In this document: one piece after another, positions 17,168 to 26,400 of the stretch | Layout of the letters: each line of letters starts with the position of its first letter | How positions within the stretch are numbered: position 1 is the stretch's first letter | DNA from: an uncultured Saprospiraceae bacterium | GTDB taxonomy: Bacteria; Bacteroidota; Bacteroidia; Chitinophagales; Saprospiraceae | Direction of reading: 5' to 3' | NCBI GenBank assembly: GCA_937997635.1 | Contig: CALLFA010000008.1 | Location: 26,410 to 90,409 of the forward strand | Length of the DNA stretch: 64,000 nt | Position numbers and translations under genes: made by a program | Notes under the pieces: model-generated | Seen by the model: the letters and a program-made list of their open reading frames with translations, nothing else | The model's database searches: none | What the model was told of the DNA's origin: nothing

Positions 17168-18598
17168 TTACTTATGCTTTCTCCTTTGATTATATAAAAA
17201 CTGATCGTGCAAGGAAATCTCTCTTGACAATTCAGCCTTTAATACTTGTGACGCTTTCATCTGTTCAGGGATCTGGTAATTTTTCCAAAATTTCTGATTG
17301 TATGTGTATTCTTTTTCTACTAGCCTATCGCCACGCATCAAATATTTTGTTGGTTTGATATCCAAAAAATGTTTTCTACTTGGTTGAACTTCTTGCACAA
17401 CAAAGCGTATAGAACTCACCTCTTGATGTTTTTCAGAATCATTATCAATGCCTCGTTTACTTATAATTAATGACGGATAATATTTGCCATCAACTTTTCT
17501 GTATTGAATTTCCTGATGGCTGTTATACATTGAATCATCTGCATCTGTCCACTTTTCTGTTGGTGAAAGGATAATTCGCTCAATCGCATAGTTTGATGTA
17601 TTGATCACTATTTGTGTAGTAAGTAAATCTGTCTTTTGTCCATACTTGCCTCTCACAAAAGAACTGGACAAGCCTATCATCGCCAATGTATCTTCACCAT
17701 TATATTGATATCCCATATTAAATAATCGGTCGCCAGGATGCTCCAAATTATTATTCGATTGTGGGTGATTTCTGCCAATACTCTCGACATCTGCAATAAA
17801 ATCTTTATGAGTCAAACTCCCACTTATTCCATACAACGATTTTTGATAAATAAAATTTCCATCTAATAATTCATAGATACTACCTCCCATATACCATTGC
17901 TCTTCATTGGAGAATATGCGATTATCATCCGATCTTCTAATTTGATGGTATTTAACTTTATGCTCAGCACCCAGTATTTTATTGTTTGATTCACGACGAC
18001 TTAACACGGGGTTCTTTTTCTTTTTATAATCCAGATTTTCTACAGTCAAATACGATTCTAAAAAGTGAGAGTACAGACCATTTGTGATGCTCAGTTCTTG
18101 AAAATAACCTGTAAGCCTGTGTTTTTTTCTTGGATAATTATCTGGAATATGCTTAATAGCTTTAACAAGTAATTCCTTTAGATACTCATCATTCACCACA
18201 GCTACTTCATCTAGATGCACAGCTTGCACGTTCAAGTAAACTTCTATAAAATCTGACTGAATGCTTTTTACAGGTATATATTTATTTTTATAGCCTAAAG
18301 TTCTGAACACTAAGGTGTCTGTCTCTGCTTGATCGATCGCCCGAATAGAAAATCGGCCATCTAGTTCGGATAGTGTACCTGTAGATTGGTGATTTTTGTA
18401 AAATATACTTCCGTACTGAATTGGCTCTTTCGTGTCAGCATCTAAAAGAATCCCTTTAAATGTTTTTGCTGACTCGAGAAACGCATTCATCGAAACAATT
18501 TTCATATGAGGATACTGCAAAGGATTACCCTCCTCCATACCAAACGCGTGATGGGTAATGACAAACACAAAAGTGAAAAACATGTATTGTTTTTTCAT
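17168..18598 (-). CDS. Exported protein with CarboxypepD-regulatory-like domain
   Basis: Starting at the ATG at 18598 (MKKQYMFFTFVFVITHHAFG) gives a normal signal peptide; a start at 18622 would put eight extra residues before it. About residues 48-130 form a carboxypeptidase-regulatory-like beta-sandwich (FKGILLDADTKEPIQYGSIF ... TLSELDGRFSI), the module found at the N-termini of TonB receptors and on surface proteins of Bacteroidota. The remaining 340 residues are a beta-rich region without a recognised name, possibly DUF5686-like but shorter. There is no beta-barrel tail, so it is probably periplasmic or surface-attached. It converges with the hydrolase gene with a 10-bp gap. Confidence 0.75.
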   Translation of the reverse strand: MKKQYMFFTFVFVITHHAFGMEEGNPLQYPHMKIVSMNAFLESAKTFKGILLDADTKEPIQYGSIFYKNHQSTGTLSELDGRFSIRAIDQAETDTLVFRTLGYKNKYIPVKSIQSDFIEVYLNVQAVHLDEVAVVNDEYLKELLVKAIKHIPDNYPRKKHRLTGYFQELSITNGLYSHFLESYLTVENLDYKKKKNPVLSRRESNNKILGAEHKVKYHQIRRSDDNRIFSNEEQWYMGGSIYELLDGNFIYQKSLYGISGSLTHKDFIADVESIGRNHPQSNNNLEHPGDRLFNMGYQYNGEDTLAMIGLSSSFVRGKYGQKTDLLTTQIVINTSNYAIERIILSPTEKWTDADDSMYNSHQEIQYRKVDGKYYPSLIISKRGIDNDSEKHQEVSSIRFVVQEVQPSRKHFLDIKPTKYLMRGDRLVEKEYTYNQKFWKNYQIPEQMKASQVLKAELSREISLHDQFLYNQRRKHK

Positions 18599-18650
18599 GC
18601 ACCGAGCTAGATATAACAACAATATGATTGAGTCTCTTTAAATATCGTGA

Positions 18651-18797
18651 ATTTATACCAAAATACTATTTGCCAACGACAGAAAGGCCGTCATTGATGG
18701 CAATACCGTGATATTTACAGACAATGTATTGCAGGATTTACTCGATGGAAAGGAGTTGACTAAAGGGAGTGATCGCATGATTAAATTTAAAAATTAA
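18651..18797 (+). pseudogene. Possible gene remnant (C-terminal fragment)
   Basis: The plus strand is open from 18651 to the TAA at 18795-18797 and encodes a protein-like sequence without a start codon, including RKAVIDGNTVIF, TDNVLQDLLDGKEL and SDRMIKFKN. The region reads like the end of a real globular protein rather than chance coding. It lies between two minus-strand genes. No homologue is recognised. Confidence 0.35.
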
Positions 18798-18826
18798 ACT
18801 AGTCATCAATCAATCGATGTTGTAGT

Positions 18827-21082
18827 TTATAAATTCAACCAATAATTAAGCTTCAGGACGATGGACCGACTTTTAGGTCCCCACTGCTCAATCGCATAAT
18901 TATCCGTATAGACCAAAAACAAATCAGACAATGGTTGGAACCTCCATTGGAATCGGCTGTTGATATTGAAATTGTCAGCTTGCGTATTGTATTGCACGAA
19001 AGTTGTCCAAAATAAATCGCGGTTAAAATTTATCTCTAGTTGTGGTCCAATAAGTAGAAGAGTGGAATTGCCAATGCTTTCATTTTCTACAGACAGTTCA
19101 CCATCGAAATTTAATTCATTGGCTTCAAAATTGATCCCAAAATTTAACCACGGTTGTTGCCGGTAATTTAATGATGCCGTTACATTTTTCAATGTGCCAT
19201 TATAAAATCCTCCAATGCTCCCTCCTACTGAATAGTTAAAGTCTTTTCTCACGTCTGATTGGTATTCTAGCTCAAACTCATTCCACTGATAGCTATCTGC
19301 TGGAAGTGGATTATCTGTGAAGGTAAATGGGAATAATAATCTTGCATACCTTGGGCTAAATCTTGCACTGATTCGACTTGTATTTGCCAATGCCAGGTCA
19401 TAGCCCAACCTAACTGTATAATTAAATACCTGATTGGTTTCCCTATCCAAATCGCCAATATTGGTAAAGCTAAAGACATGTTGATTTATGACATCATTTT
19501 CTGGAAAAAGACTGTAACTCAGATTTGAAAATAAATGGTCGTAGCCGATCTGTATGACTTCACCTCTCACTGCATCGAACTGATTTTTTTGTTGGAAAAA
19601 AGCCATGTCGTCCGCATAGTTAACACCTATACCAGCAAAATTGATATAGAACCTCAAATTTTCATTACCAAGCTGTGCGATTAGATGATAGTATGCATTT
19701 TTATTACTCACAGCATCGCTGAATGACAAACTGTAAGCAGCTGCAAATCTATTATATCCATTTTGAGAATTATAATCAAACTCCAAGCCCATATTTCTCA
19801 TATAGTCGTTCTCTACAAATTCACCGTCGAGGAATCCTGCTCGGTTATGGAAAAACCCTTTTAGAACAGTACGGCCAAAAAGTCGATGAGTGACAGCAAG
19901 AGCACTATAATTATTCCCTGGATTAGAATCTTCAGATCCAGTATGTAAATTCATCAACCCAATACGGGTATCTTTAGTGAGATTACCAGAAAGTCTGGCT
20001 CCATATAATATTGGTATCGCAGAGCCATCGTCATTCAACCCTAATTTTCTGGAGAAAAATGGTCTCATGGGAGGGATTCCAAAGTCTGAAAAAATACCAC
20101 TGTTCTCTACAAAGAAAATACGTTGTTCTGGAAATCTGATGTTAACATTGGTCAAATTTGTTACTTGACGATCGACATCTACCTGTGAAAAATCTGGATT
20201 GACAGTGACATCCAGATTAAGACTGCTCGTTAAAGCAATTTTAGCATCAACACCAACTTGAACATTATTATCGGCTGGAGTTTCATTTTGAAAGTCTTTC
20301 ACCGTAGACGCTAGTGTATACGGTATGAGTGCAATATTACTTTTCGCTTTCTTCGGAACTTCATCCCAGATGAGCGATCCATTATATCCAAGATCAGGAC
20401 CAAAAAACTGTCTAGGTACAGGTGTCCACGCTTGAAAACTATTGGTGTAGGTATTCCCTCGATTAAACTGCACTCCCCAGACTTTACTTTGGCCATAACG
20501 AAGGGTCTTAAAAGGAATTGCAATTTCAATTATATAATGATCGTCATGTAAGCTTGTTTCACATTGCCATTTATTATTCCATGCACTGTTGAAACCATTG
20601 TTTCCACCTCCATTTCTGGTCCCAAGGTTGCCTGACAGTTCGGTATCAAACTGCACACCTGAAGAGTTGGTAGCAAATCCGACACCATTGGTTCTTTCAT
20701 TGCCTGGATCAAAGGAGACCATAAAGGTATCACCGTCCCAAAAGGAATTCCCATCTCGTTTTAAAGAAGTAACTAAATAAGGAGACTTGCCTTTACAGAT
20801 TGCAGCGACATAAATGAAACGATCATCATAGGTCATCATGACAGTCGTTTGATCTTCTTGTTCTACTACTTTGTTATCAATAGGTGTGATGTAAAAAAAG
20901 TCGGTGGCTTCTTGTGCTTCTGCCCATATACCTTCACTGAGTACACCATCTACTTTCATTGGTTCATTAGCTCGCTTGATGTGGTACTGATAGTCCTCCC
21001 GAAGTTTGATGCCATCTTGCGCTGTCAGGGCAGACAGATTCACAAAAAGTAGCATAATTATCCAGCAATATGACTTTTTCAT
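18827..21082 (-). CDS. DUF5916 outer-membrane protein with CBM9-like N-terminus
   Basis: A 751-aa exported protein. After the signal peptide (WIIMLLFVNLSALTAQ) comes a CBM9-like beta-sandwich (about 35-225). Its features include KVDGVLSEGIWAEAQ, DDRFIYVAAICKG and WDGDTFMVSFDP. The rest is the DUF5916 region, starting near VDVDRQVTNLTNVNIRFPEQRIFFVENSGIF and ending in a series of amphipathic strands with a terminal aromatic (LNYWLNL). That pattern is typical of an outer-membrane beta-barrel inserted by BAM. Proteins of this family are widespread in Bacteroidota and often lie near carbohydrate or peptide uptake genes, but their role is not established. Confidence 0.88.
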   Translation of the reverse strand: MKKSYCWIIMLLFVNLSALTAQDGIKLREDYQYHIKRANEPMKVDGVLSEGIWAEAQEATDFFYITPIDNKVVEQEDQTTVMMTYDDRFIYVAAICKGKSPYLVTSLKRDGNSFWDGDTFMVSFDPGNERTNGVGFATNSSGVQFDTELSGNLGTRNGGGNNGFNSAWNNKWQCETSLHDDHYIIEIAIPFKTLRYGQSKVWGVQFNRGNTYTNSFQAWTPVPRQFFGPDLGYNGSLIWDEVPKKAKSNIALIPYTLASTVKDFQNETPADNNVQVGVDAKIALTSSLNLDVTVNPDFSQVDVDRQVTNLTNVNIRFPEQRIFFVENSGIFSDFGIPPMRPFFSRKLGLNDDGSAIPILYGARLSGNLTKDTRIGLMNLHTGSEDSNPGNNYSALAVTHRLFGRTVLKGFFHNRAGFLDGEFVENDYMRNMGLEFDYNSQNGYNRFAAAYSLSFSDAVSNKNAYYHLIAQLGNENLRFYINFAGIGVNYADDMAFFQQKNQFDAVRGEVIQIGYDHLFSNLSYSLFPENDVINQHVFSFTNIGDLDRETNQVFNYTVRLGYDLALANTSRISARFSPRYARLLFPFTFTDNPLPADSYQWNEFELEYQSDVRKDFNYSVGGSIGGFYNGTLKNVTASLNYRQQPWLNFGINFEANELNFDGELSVENESIGNSTLLLIGPQLEINFNRDLFWTTFVQYNTQADNFNINSRFQWRFQPLSDLFLVYTDNYAIEQWGPKSRSIVLKLNYWLNL

Positions 21083-21183
21083 TATGTACGTGCTATTGAA
21101 AATAAAAATGCAAATATCGTCATTTCCTTACTATAGCTACGTCTTTTGGACTTCTTTATTAGCTCTTTTATTAATAACTAGCA

Positions 21184-21264
21184 ATACCCCAAAGGGGTAT
21201 CATCAACAGAGAGCGACAGAGTCCCTCGCTGTTGCGATGACTCGACGAGGAGTCCCAAAGGGAC
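21184..21264. repeat. Palindromic intergenic element with CCCAAAGGG hairpins
   Basis: It contains a perfect hairpin ATACCCC-AAA-GGGGTAT (21184-21200), an AGCGA/TCGCT stem (21212-21230) and GTCCC-AAA-GGGAC (21252-21264). Two hairpins share the CCCAAAGGG core, as in REP-like repeats. It lies behind the aldo/keto reductase gene and could also end its transcript. Confidence 0.6.
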
Positions 21265-21317
21265 GACCTTTTTGATTTGCAATTACCTAAGGCATTAATC
21301 CGTTGAAAATTGAATGA

Positions 21318-22301
21318 TCAATACACGCCTCGCACAAATTGATGCACATCATTCTGATAAAATTCTGCTAATTTTTTATGCATAGAATCGCCGAGTGGTT
21401 GCAATGATTCAGCGACAACATTGGATGCGACTTGATCTGGGAGACTGGCACCCGGAATAATTGTTGTGACTGCATCATGATCTAAAATCCATCTTAGTGT
21501 GAAATCAACCATAGTCATCCCTTCTGGTTTCATAGATTTCAATGCATCAGTTAGCTGAACGCCTTTCTCGAAAGGTAACCCACTGAAAGTCTCTCCAACA
21601 TTAAACGCTTGGCCGTCCTTATTAAAATTACGGTGGTCATTATCGGGGAAAGTACTTGCTGTTGTATACTTGCCAGCAAGCAAGCCACTAGCAAGTGGCA
21701 AACGAACAATAATCCCTACTCCCTTTTCTAAAGCTATAGGTAAAAGTCTCTCTAATGGCTTTTGTCTAAAGACATTAAATATGATTTGAAGTGATTGCAA
21801 GCCATCTTGTTCCATACATAATATGCCGTCATCAACAGCTTCAACACTTGCACCAAAATAACGGATAAGTCCTTCTTCTTGAATTTCTCTTAACCAATCA
21901 AATATATTCCCTTCTCGGATGATATTCATCGGAATGCAATGCAATTGTAGCAAGTCAAGATGATCCATTTGAAGTCTTTGGAGAGAATCATCTACACATC
22001 TTCTCAAAGAGTCCTTTGTATAATTGTCAGGAGCGACATCTGGTCGCTTGCCATATTTTGTTGCCACTTTTATATTGTGGTCCTTTCCTTTCAGAAACTC
22101 GCCTATAAGTGTTTCGCTTCGACCAGCACCATAAATATCAGCGGTATCAAAAAAGGTGACCCCTTTATCAACCGCCGTCTGTAAAATATCAAAAGCCATA
22201 CTTTCCTCAACAAAATCGCCCCAAGCACTGCCCAATTGCCAACAACCTAGGCCTATCTCTGTAATATCTAGTCCTTGTTTACCTAATACTCTTGTTTTCA
22301 T
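21318..22301 (-). CDS. Aldo/keto reductase
   Basis: The start at 22301 (MKTRVLGKQGL) is chosen; 14 further residues upstream do not match the family. The 327-aa protein has the TIM-barrel AKR fold with the catalytic tetrad visible: Asp and Tyr in FFDTADIYGAGRSE, Lys in VATKYG and His in LLQLHCIP. The C-terminal NADP(H)-binding loop (TTIIPGASLPDQVASN) is of the sub-group 11/12 type. It reduces aldehydes or ketones in the cytoplasm; the substrate cannot be assigned. Upstream is the DUF2911 gene on the same strand, separated by the terminator at 22345-22381. Confidence 0.92.
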   Translation of the reverse strand: MKTRVLGKQGLDITEIGLGCWQLGSAWGDFVEESMAFDILQTAVDKGVTFFDTADIYGAGRSETLIGEFLKGKDHNIKVATKYGKRPDVAPDNYTKDSLRRCVDDSLQRLQMDHLDLLQLHCIPMNIIREGNIFDWLREIQEEGLIRYFGASVEAVDDGILCMEQDGLQSLQIIFNVFRQKPLERLLPIALEKGVGIIVRLPLASGLLAGKYTTASTFPDNDHRNFNKDGQAFNVGETFSGLPFEKGVQLTDALKSMKPEGMTMVDFTLRWILDHDAVTTIIPGASLPDQVASNVVAESLQPLGDSMHKKLAEFYQNDVHQFVRGVY

Positions 22302-22344
22302 ATGGTTTGGATGTTTGTTTAAAAGTAGCAACAATTCTGACAAT

Positions 22345-22381
22345 AAAAAAGGCCCTCAATTATCAATTGAGGACCTTTTTT
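22345..22381 (-). terminator. Rho-independent terminator of the DUF2911 gene
   Basis: Inverted repeat (about 17 bp, one mismatch) around the loop ATC at 22362-22364, stem core CCTCAATT/AATTGAGG with A- and T-runs on each side. It lies 18 bp past the DUF2911 stop codon, in the leader of the reductase gene. Confidence 0.85.
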
Positions 22382-22398
22382 TTATTCGATGTAGAAGC

Positions 22399-23256
22399 TT
22401 ACATAGCTGCCTTCGCCCATTTGGCGATGTTGTTTTTATTGATTTTAATGTAGTCCATGTTACCAGCTGTTTCAGCTAATGCTAAAGACTTTTCAGCAGC
22501 TTCAATTGCTTTTTTGTATTTACCCATTTTTGCTAAAACTTCAGCTTCTTGTCTTACTTGCCAGAAACCAGGTTTCTCGCCATGTGTTCTTTTCTGAATA
22601 TAAGACAATGCTTGCTCAAGGTTTTCACCTTTGTTAGCCATGTATACACCAGCAGAATAGTAATCGTTAGCTGTAGGTCCAGCTAGTGTCTTTTCTATTG
22701 AAGCCATTGCTTGCTCATCAGTATTTACACCAATCTTTACAGGTACTACTGTATTTCCCCAGATTAATTCTAACACACCTGAATTACTTTTTAACTCATC
22801 AAATGAGATTAAAAATGTTTCCAATTCGAATGGCATTTTTTGTGGTGTTACACTAACAACTGCAGCTGCTGTTGCTTCACCATAACCACCAGCACTATTT
22901 GTGGTGTGTGGAAAAAAGTGAACATCCCAGCTAGTCGCACCTGGAGTTGTGAATAATGCATATGAACCAGCTTCTAAAGCTTCACCTTCTACTGTAACAT
23001 CGTCACCGAAAGTAATTTTAGTAGCGGCATTTGCTCCTGTTCTCCAAACTTTTCCAAAAGGTACTAACCCGTCAGCTGAGAAAAGAGTTCTTCCTTTCAT
23101 ACTTGGACGTGAGTATTCGATAGTAACATCTGTTAGTCCAACAGTCTGCGTGACTACGCTCTTTGGACTTGGCGCTGGAGTTTTAATTTGAGCATTTAAA
23201 TCAATAGTAAGCGCAGTAATTGCACATAGTACTAGTGTTAAAACTAAATTTTTCAT
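22399..23256 (-). CDS. DUF2911 family exported protein
   Basis: A 285-aa protein with a signal peptide (LVLTLVLCAITALTIDLNAQ). The DUF2911 core covers about residues 25-190 (VTIEYSRPSMKGRTLF ... FGKVWRTGANAATKITF ... LEAGSYALFTTPG). A C-terminal helical part (about 200-285) resembles a TPR pair (EQALSYIQKRTHGEKPGFWQ). The family is abundant in Bacteroidota and predicted periplasmic; its function is unknown. It is bracketed by a predicted -7 promoter box at 23292-23299 and a terminator at 22345-22381, so it is a single-gene transcript. Confidence 0.9.
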   Translation of the reverse strand: MKNLVLTLVLCAITALTIDLNAQIKTPAPSPKSVVTQTVGLTDVTIEYSRPSMKGRTLFSADGLVPFGKVWRTGANAATKITFGDDVTVEGEALEAGSYALFTTPGATSWDVHFFPHTTNSAGGYGEATAAAVVSVTPQKMPFELETFLISFDELKSNSGVLELIWGNTVVPVKIGVNTDEQAMASIEKTLAGPTANDYYSAGVYMANKGENLEQALSYIQKRTHGEKPGFWQVRQEAEVLAKMGKYKKAIEAAEKSLALAETAGNMDYIKINKNNIAKWAKAAM

Positions 23257-23291
23257 GAATGTGTGATTTATTTGATATTATAAATATTTCG

Positions 23292-23299
23292 CAAAAATA
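23292..23299 (-). promoter_or_regulatory. Candidate -7 box (TATTTTTG) for the DUF2911 gene
   Basis: The minus strand reads TATTTTTG, matching the Bacteroidota -7 consensus TAnnTTTG, 36 bp before the start codon. No clear -33 element was found. Confidence 0.4.
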
Positions 23300-23360
23300 C
23301 CCCTAAACTTCTGATAATCATTAAGGATTGAGAGCATAAATACGTTAAAAAAATACTAAT

Positions 23361-23393
23361 AAAGGGGCTGCAGTCAAGACTGCAACCCCTTTT
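23361..23393 (-). terminator. Rho-independent terminator of the TonB/OmpA fusion gene
   Basis: A 14-bp stem with one mismatch (AAAGGGG-x-TGCAGT against ACTGCA-x-CCCCTTT) and loop CAAG, 27 bp after the stop codon. Confidence 0.85.
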
Positions 23394-23419
23394 CTATTAT
23401 AAATAAGCCTTTTACCTGC

Positions 23420-26400
23420 TTAGTTATTTCTTATGATAAACTCAACTCTTCTGTTTAGCGCCCTTCCTGCAGCTGTATTATTATCAGCAACTGGGTACTC
23501 TTCGCCTAAACCACTTGTAGATACTCTAGAGATATCAATGCCTTTGGACACTAAATAGTCTCTTACAGCGTCTGCTCTCTTTTGAGACAATTGTCTGTTA
23601 TTTTCAGCAGCACCTTGAGAATCTGTGTGCCCTTGTATCAAGATGTTGATATCAGGATATTGATTCAAGGTCGCTACAGCTTGATCCATAAGCGCATATG
23701 ACTCTTTCTTAAATGTAGCTGCAGATGAATTAAATTTCAATCCTTGCAAACTTGAGTTAAAGCTTCTTGAGATTTCTGCATTTCTGACTTTGATTGCTTC
23801 AGCGGCAGCAGCTGCTTTCATCTTAGCTTCTTCTTCAGCTTTCATTTTCGCTTCTTCAGCAGCTTTCATCTTAGCTTCTTCTTCGGCTTTGGCTTTAGCC
23901 TCAGCTTCAGCTTTAGCTTTTCGAGCTGCTTCTGCTGCTGCTTTCTGTCTTTTCTCAGCTTCCATTTTGGCTTTTTTCTCAGCCTCCATTCTAGCTTGTT
24001 CAGCGGCTTCCATTCTTGCTTTTTCTTCAGCAGCAGCCTTAGCTGCCATATCGGCCTCACTCATTGGACAACCTTTGAATTTTTTAAGACCAGCAATATT
24101 TGGACAAGCGTCCTTAAAGTCTCTAACGCCATCTCCATCCGTATCCAATCGTTTATTTATCTTAGGTGCACCGATTGTTACACCTACAGGTACAGTCTCT
24201 CCTGGTCCAAACTCATTACTTAGAGATTTAGATCTAATAGGCGTACTTCTACCAAATAAATATCTAAGCCCAACTTGCATTTGCCATCTGGAACTTTGGA
24301 TACCAGCATCATCTATACCTATTGCTGTATTGTTGTCAGGGACACCACCGAAGGTAAATGTTGGTGTATTTGTATCATCCATAAACCCTTCAAAATCTAG
24401 TAACTGAAAACTCTGACCCACAAATCTTCTTCTCCCCCAGTCCTTATTCAATAAATTTGTGAAATTAAATACGTCCAATGAAAATTGGAATGTATGTTTC
24501 ATTCCACCAGCATTTAAATTAAAATCCTGTAATAATTTCATGTCTATGACGTGACTAGCGGGACCTCTTGATTCATTTCTTGCTGCATAACCTCCTCGGA
24601 TTGTAGATAAATAAGGATCAGACTCAATGAATTGATCTAAATCTGCCCATTGCTGTGCAGCAGTTCTGTTACCATCATCAACCAAAACAATATCATTTTG
24701 ATTCAATGGAACATATATCAACGATCTTTCTCTCGAATCTTCGACATTCAAATTTCCATTATCATTATATATATAAGAATATGGTCGACCTGATTGTCCT
24801 TCGTAAAACAAACTGATTGTCGTTCTTAGACTTTCTCCTAACCAGTTGGCAGCATAAGTACCTATACCCAAAACTCTGTGTCCTTGTGAAAAATCAGACC
24901 TTGACAACGGTTGATCAACATTTCTACCGTTCACTGTATGCAAGCCTCTCCATTGAGAAGAATTCTGTGATGATGTACCATCAAAGATTGTAAATGCATC
25001 ACCAAATGAATATGCCAAACTACCACTAAACCCATCGGTGAATTGTTTAGCAATAGAAGCTGTCAAATTGTAGGTATATCCTTCAGAAGTGTTAGATGCT
25101 AATAATATTCTACCATATGTATCATCAATTTCATCTCTTCTGTTGTACAGATTTCTATCGTCTCCAGTACCAGTTAATCGTTCTACAGCAGGTTTTAAAT
25201 TGACATTTTCGTATAAAACATTTTGAAGAGTCTTGTTATAAATCGCATCAAAGTTTGCAATAAACCCATTACCTAATTTGTGATCGACAGCAGCATTTAT
25301 TTTTAGTACCTGTGGCAATTTAAAATCAGATGCAAATAAATCTACTGTGCCATTAGGAGTAGGATTATTAATGTCAACTTCTCCTGGAGGTTGAGCATTG
25401 ATGTTAGGTTCAAATACTTGATCGAAACAACAAGTGAATCCTGCATTAAAACCATAATTATTATAAGCACCACCTGGCCATACAAGAGGCACTCTACTTG
25501 TGAATACACCTACACCGCCTCTTAATTGAGTCGTTTGTGTACCAGTCAAATCTAGGTTGAATCCTACTCTTGGAGAAAAGGCAAATTGGGTGCCTATGAA
25601 ATCCCCTACTCTAGCACCTTGTAAATCATAACCAAAAGATTCGATTAAAGGAGCAGTAGTATTATTAAACTGATCATTAGTCGGAGTATCACTAAATGAA
25701 GGAATATCTAATCTTATTCCAGCAGTTAATTTAAATCGCTCACTTACCTGGATCTCATCTTGTACATAAAAGCCAAATTGTGCTCCTGTAAATGAAGCAA
25801 TCGCACCTGAATCATCACCAACTTCATTATCTACTAAAGAGAACACGCGCTGGTAAAATCCTGCAGGCTGATCAGTAAGAAAATCGTTTAAGCTGTTGTA
25901 ATTATATTCACCGTAATTAAACGCCAAGAATAAGTTATCTACACTATAAAATTCATTGTGCGTACCTAAAGTGAAGGTATGCTTACCCTTATAGATTTCG
26001 AAATTATTCGTTAATGTAAATATATCTTGATTCAATAAATTTGCTGTGGAAAAACGCTCCGAACCAAAAGTGATATCAGCACCATTGCCATCATCAATCT
26101 GAACCCACGGAAACGGTTGGCCATTAGGATCACGGTCATCTCTTACAGCCGTATATCCTATAATCAAGTTATTAGCAAATCTTGAGCCTATGACTGAATT
26201 CAATTCAACAGATGACGTATTTGTCGTTGTGACGAAAGCTTCAGAAGCATTGCTGTAAAATATATCTCTCGCATTTGATTGTCCACCTTCAATATTATCA
26301 GCTGTCACAAATGAGTGCTTCAAAGTCAATTTATGTGCTTGACTTAAATTGAAATCAAGTCTTCCAGTAAATTTTGTACTGGACAATGTCGTAGCATTAT

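Noticed and set aside
21006..21275. Plus-strand frame ending in a basic RRGVPKGRPF-like tail
   Set aside because: It reads through the palindromic CCCAAAGGG repeat; the apparent peptide comes from the hairpins.
23790..24407. 205-aa plus-strand frame of Ala/Ser/Phe-rich composition
   Set aside because: It is the antisense of the Ala/Lys/Glu helical arm and OmpA end of the receptor gene; its composition follows from that bias.
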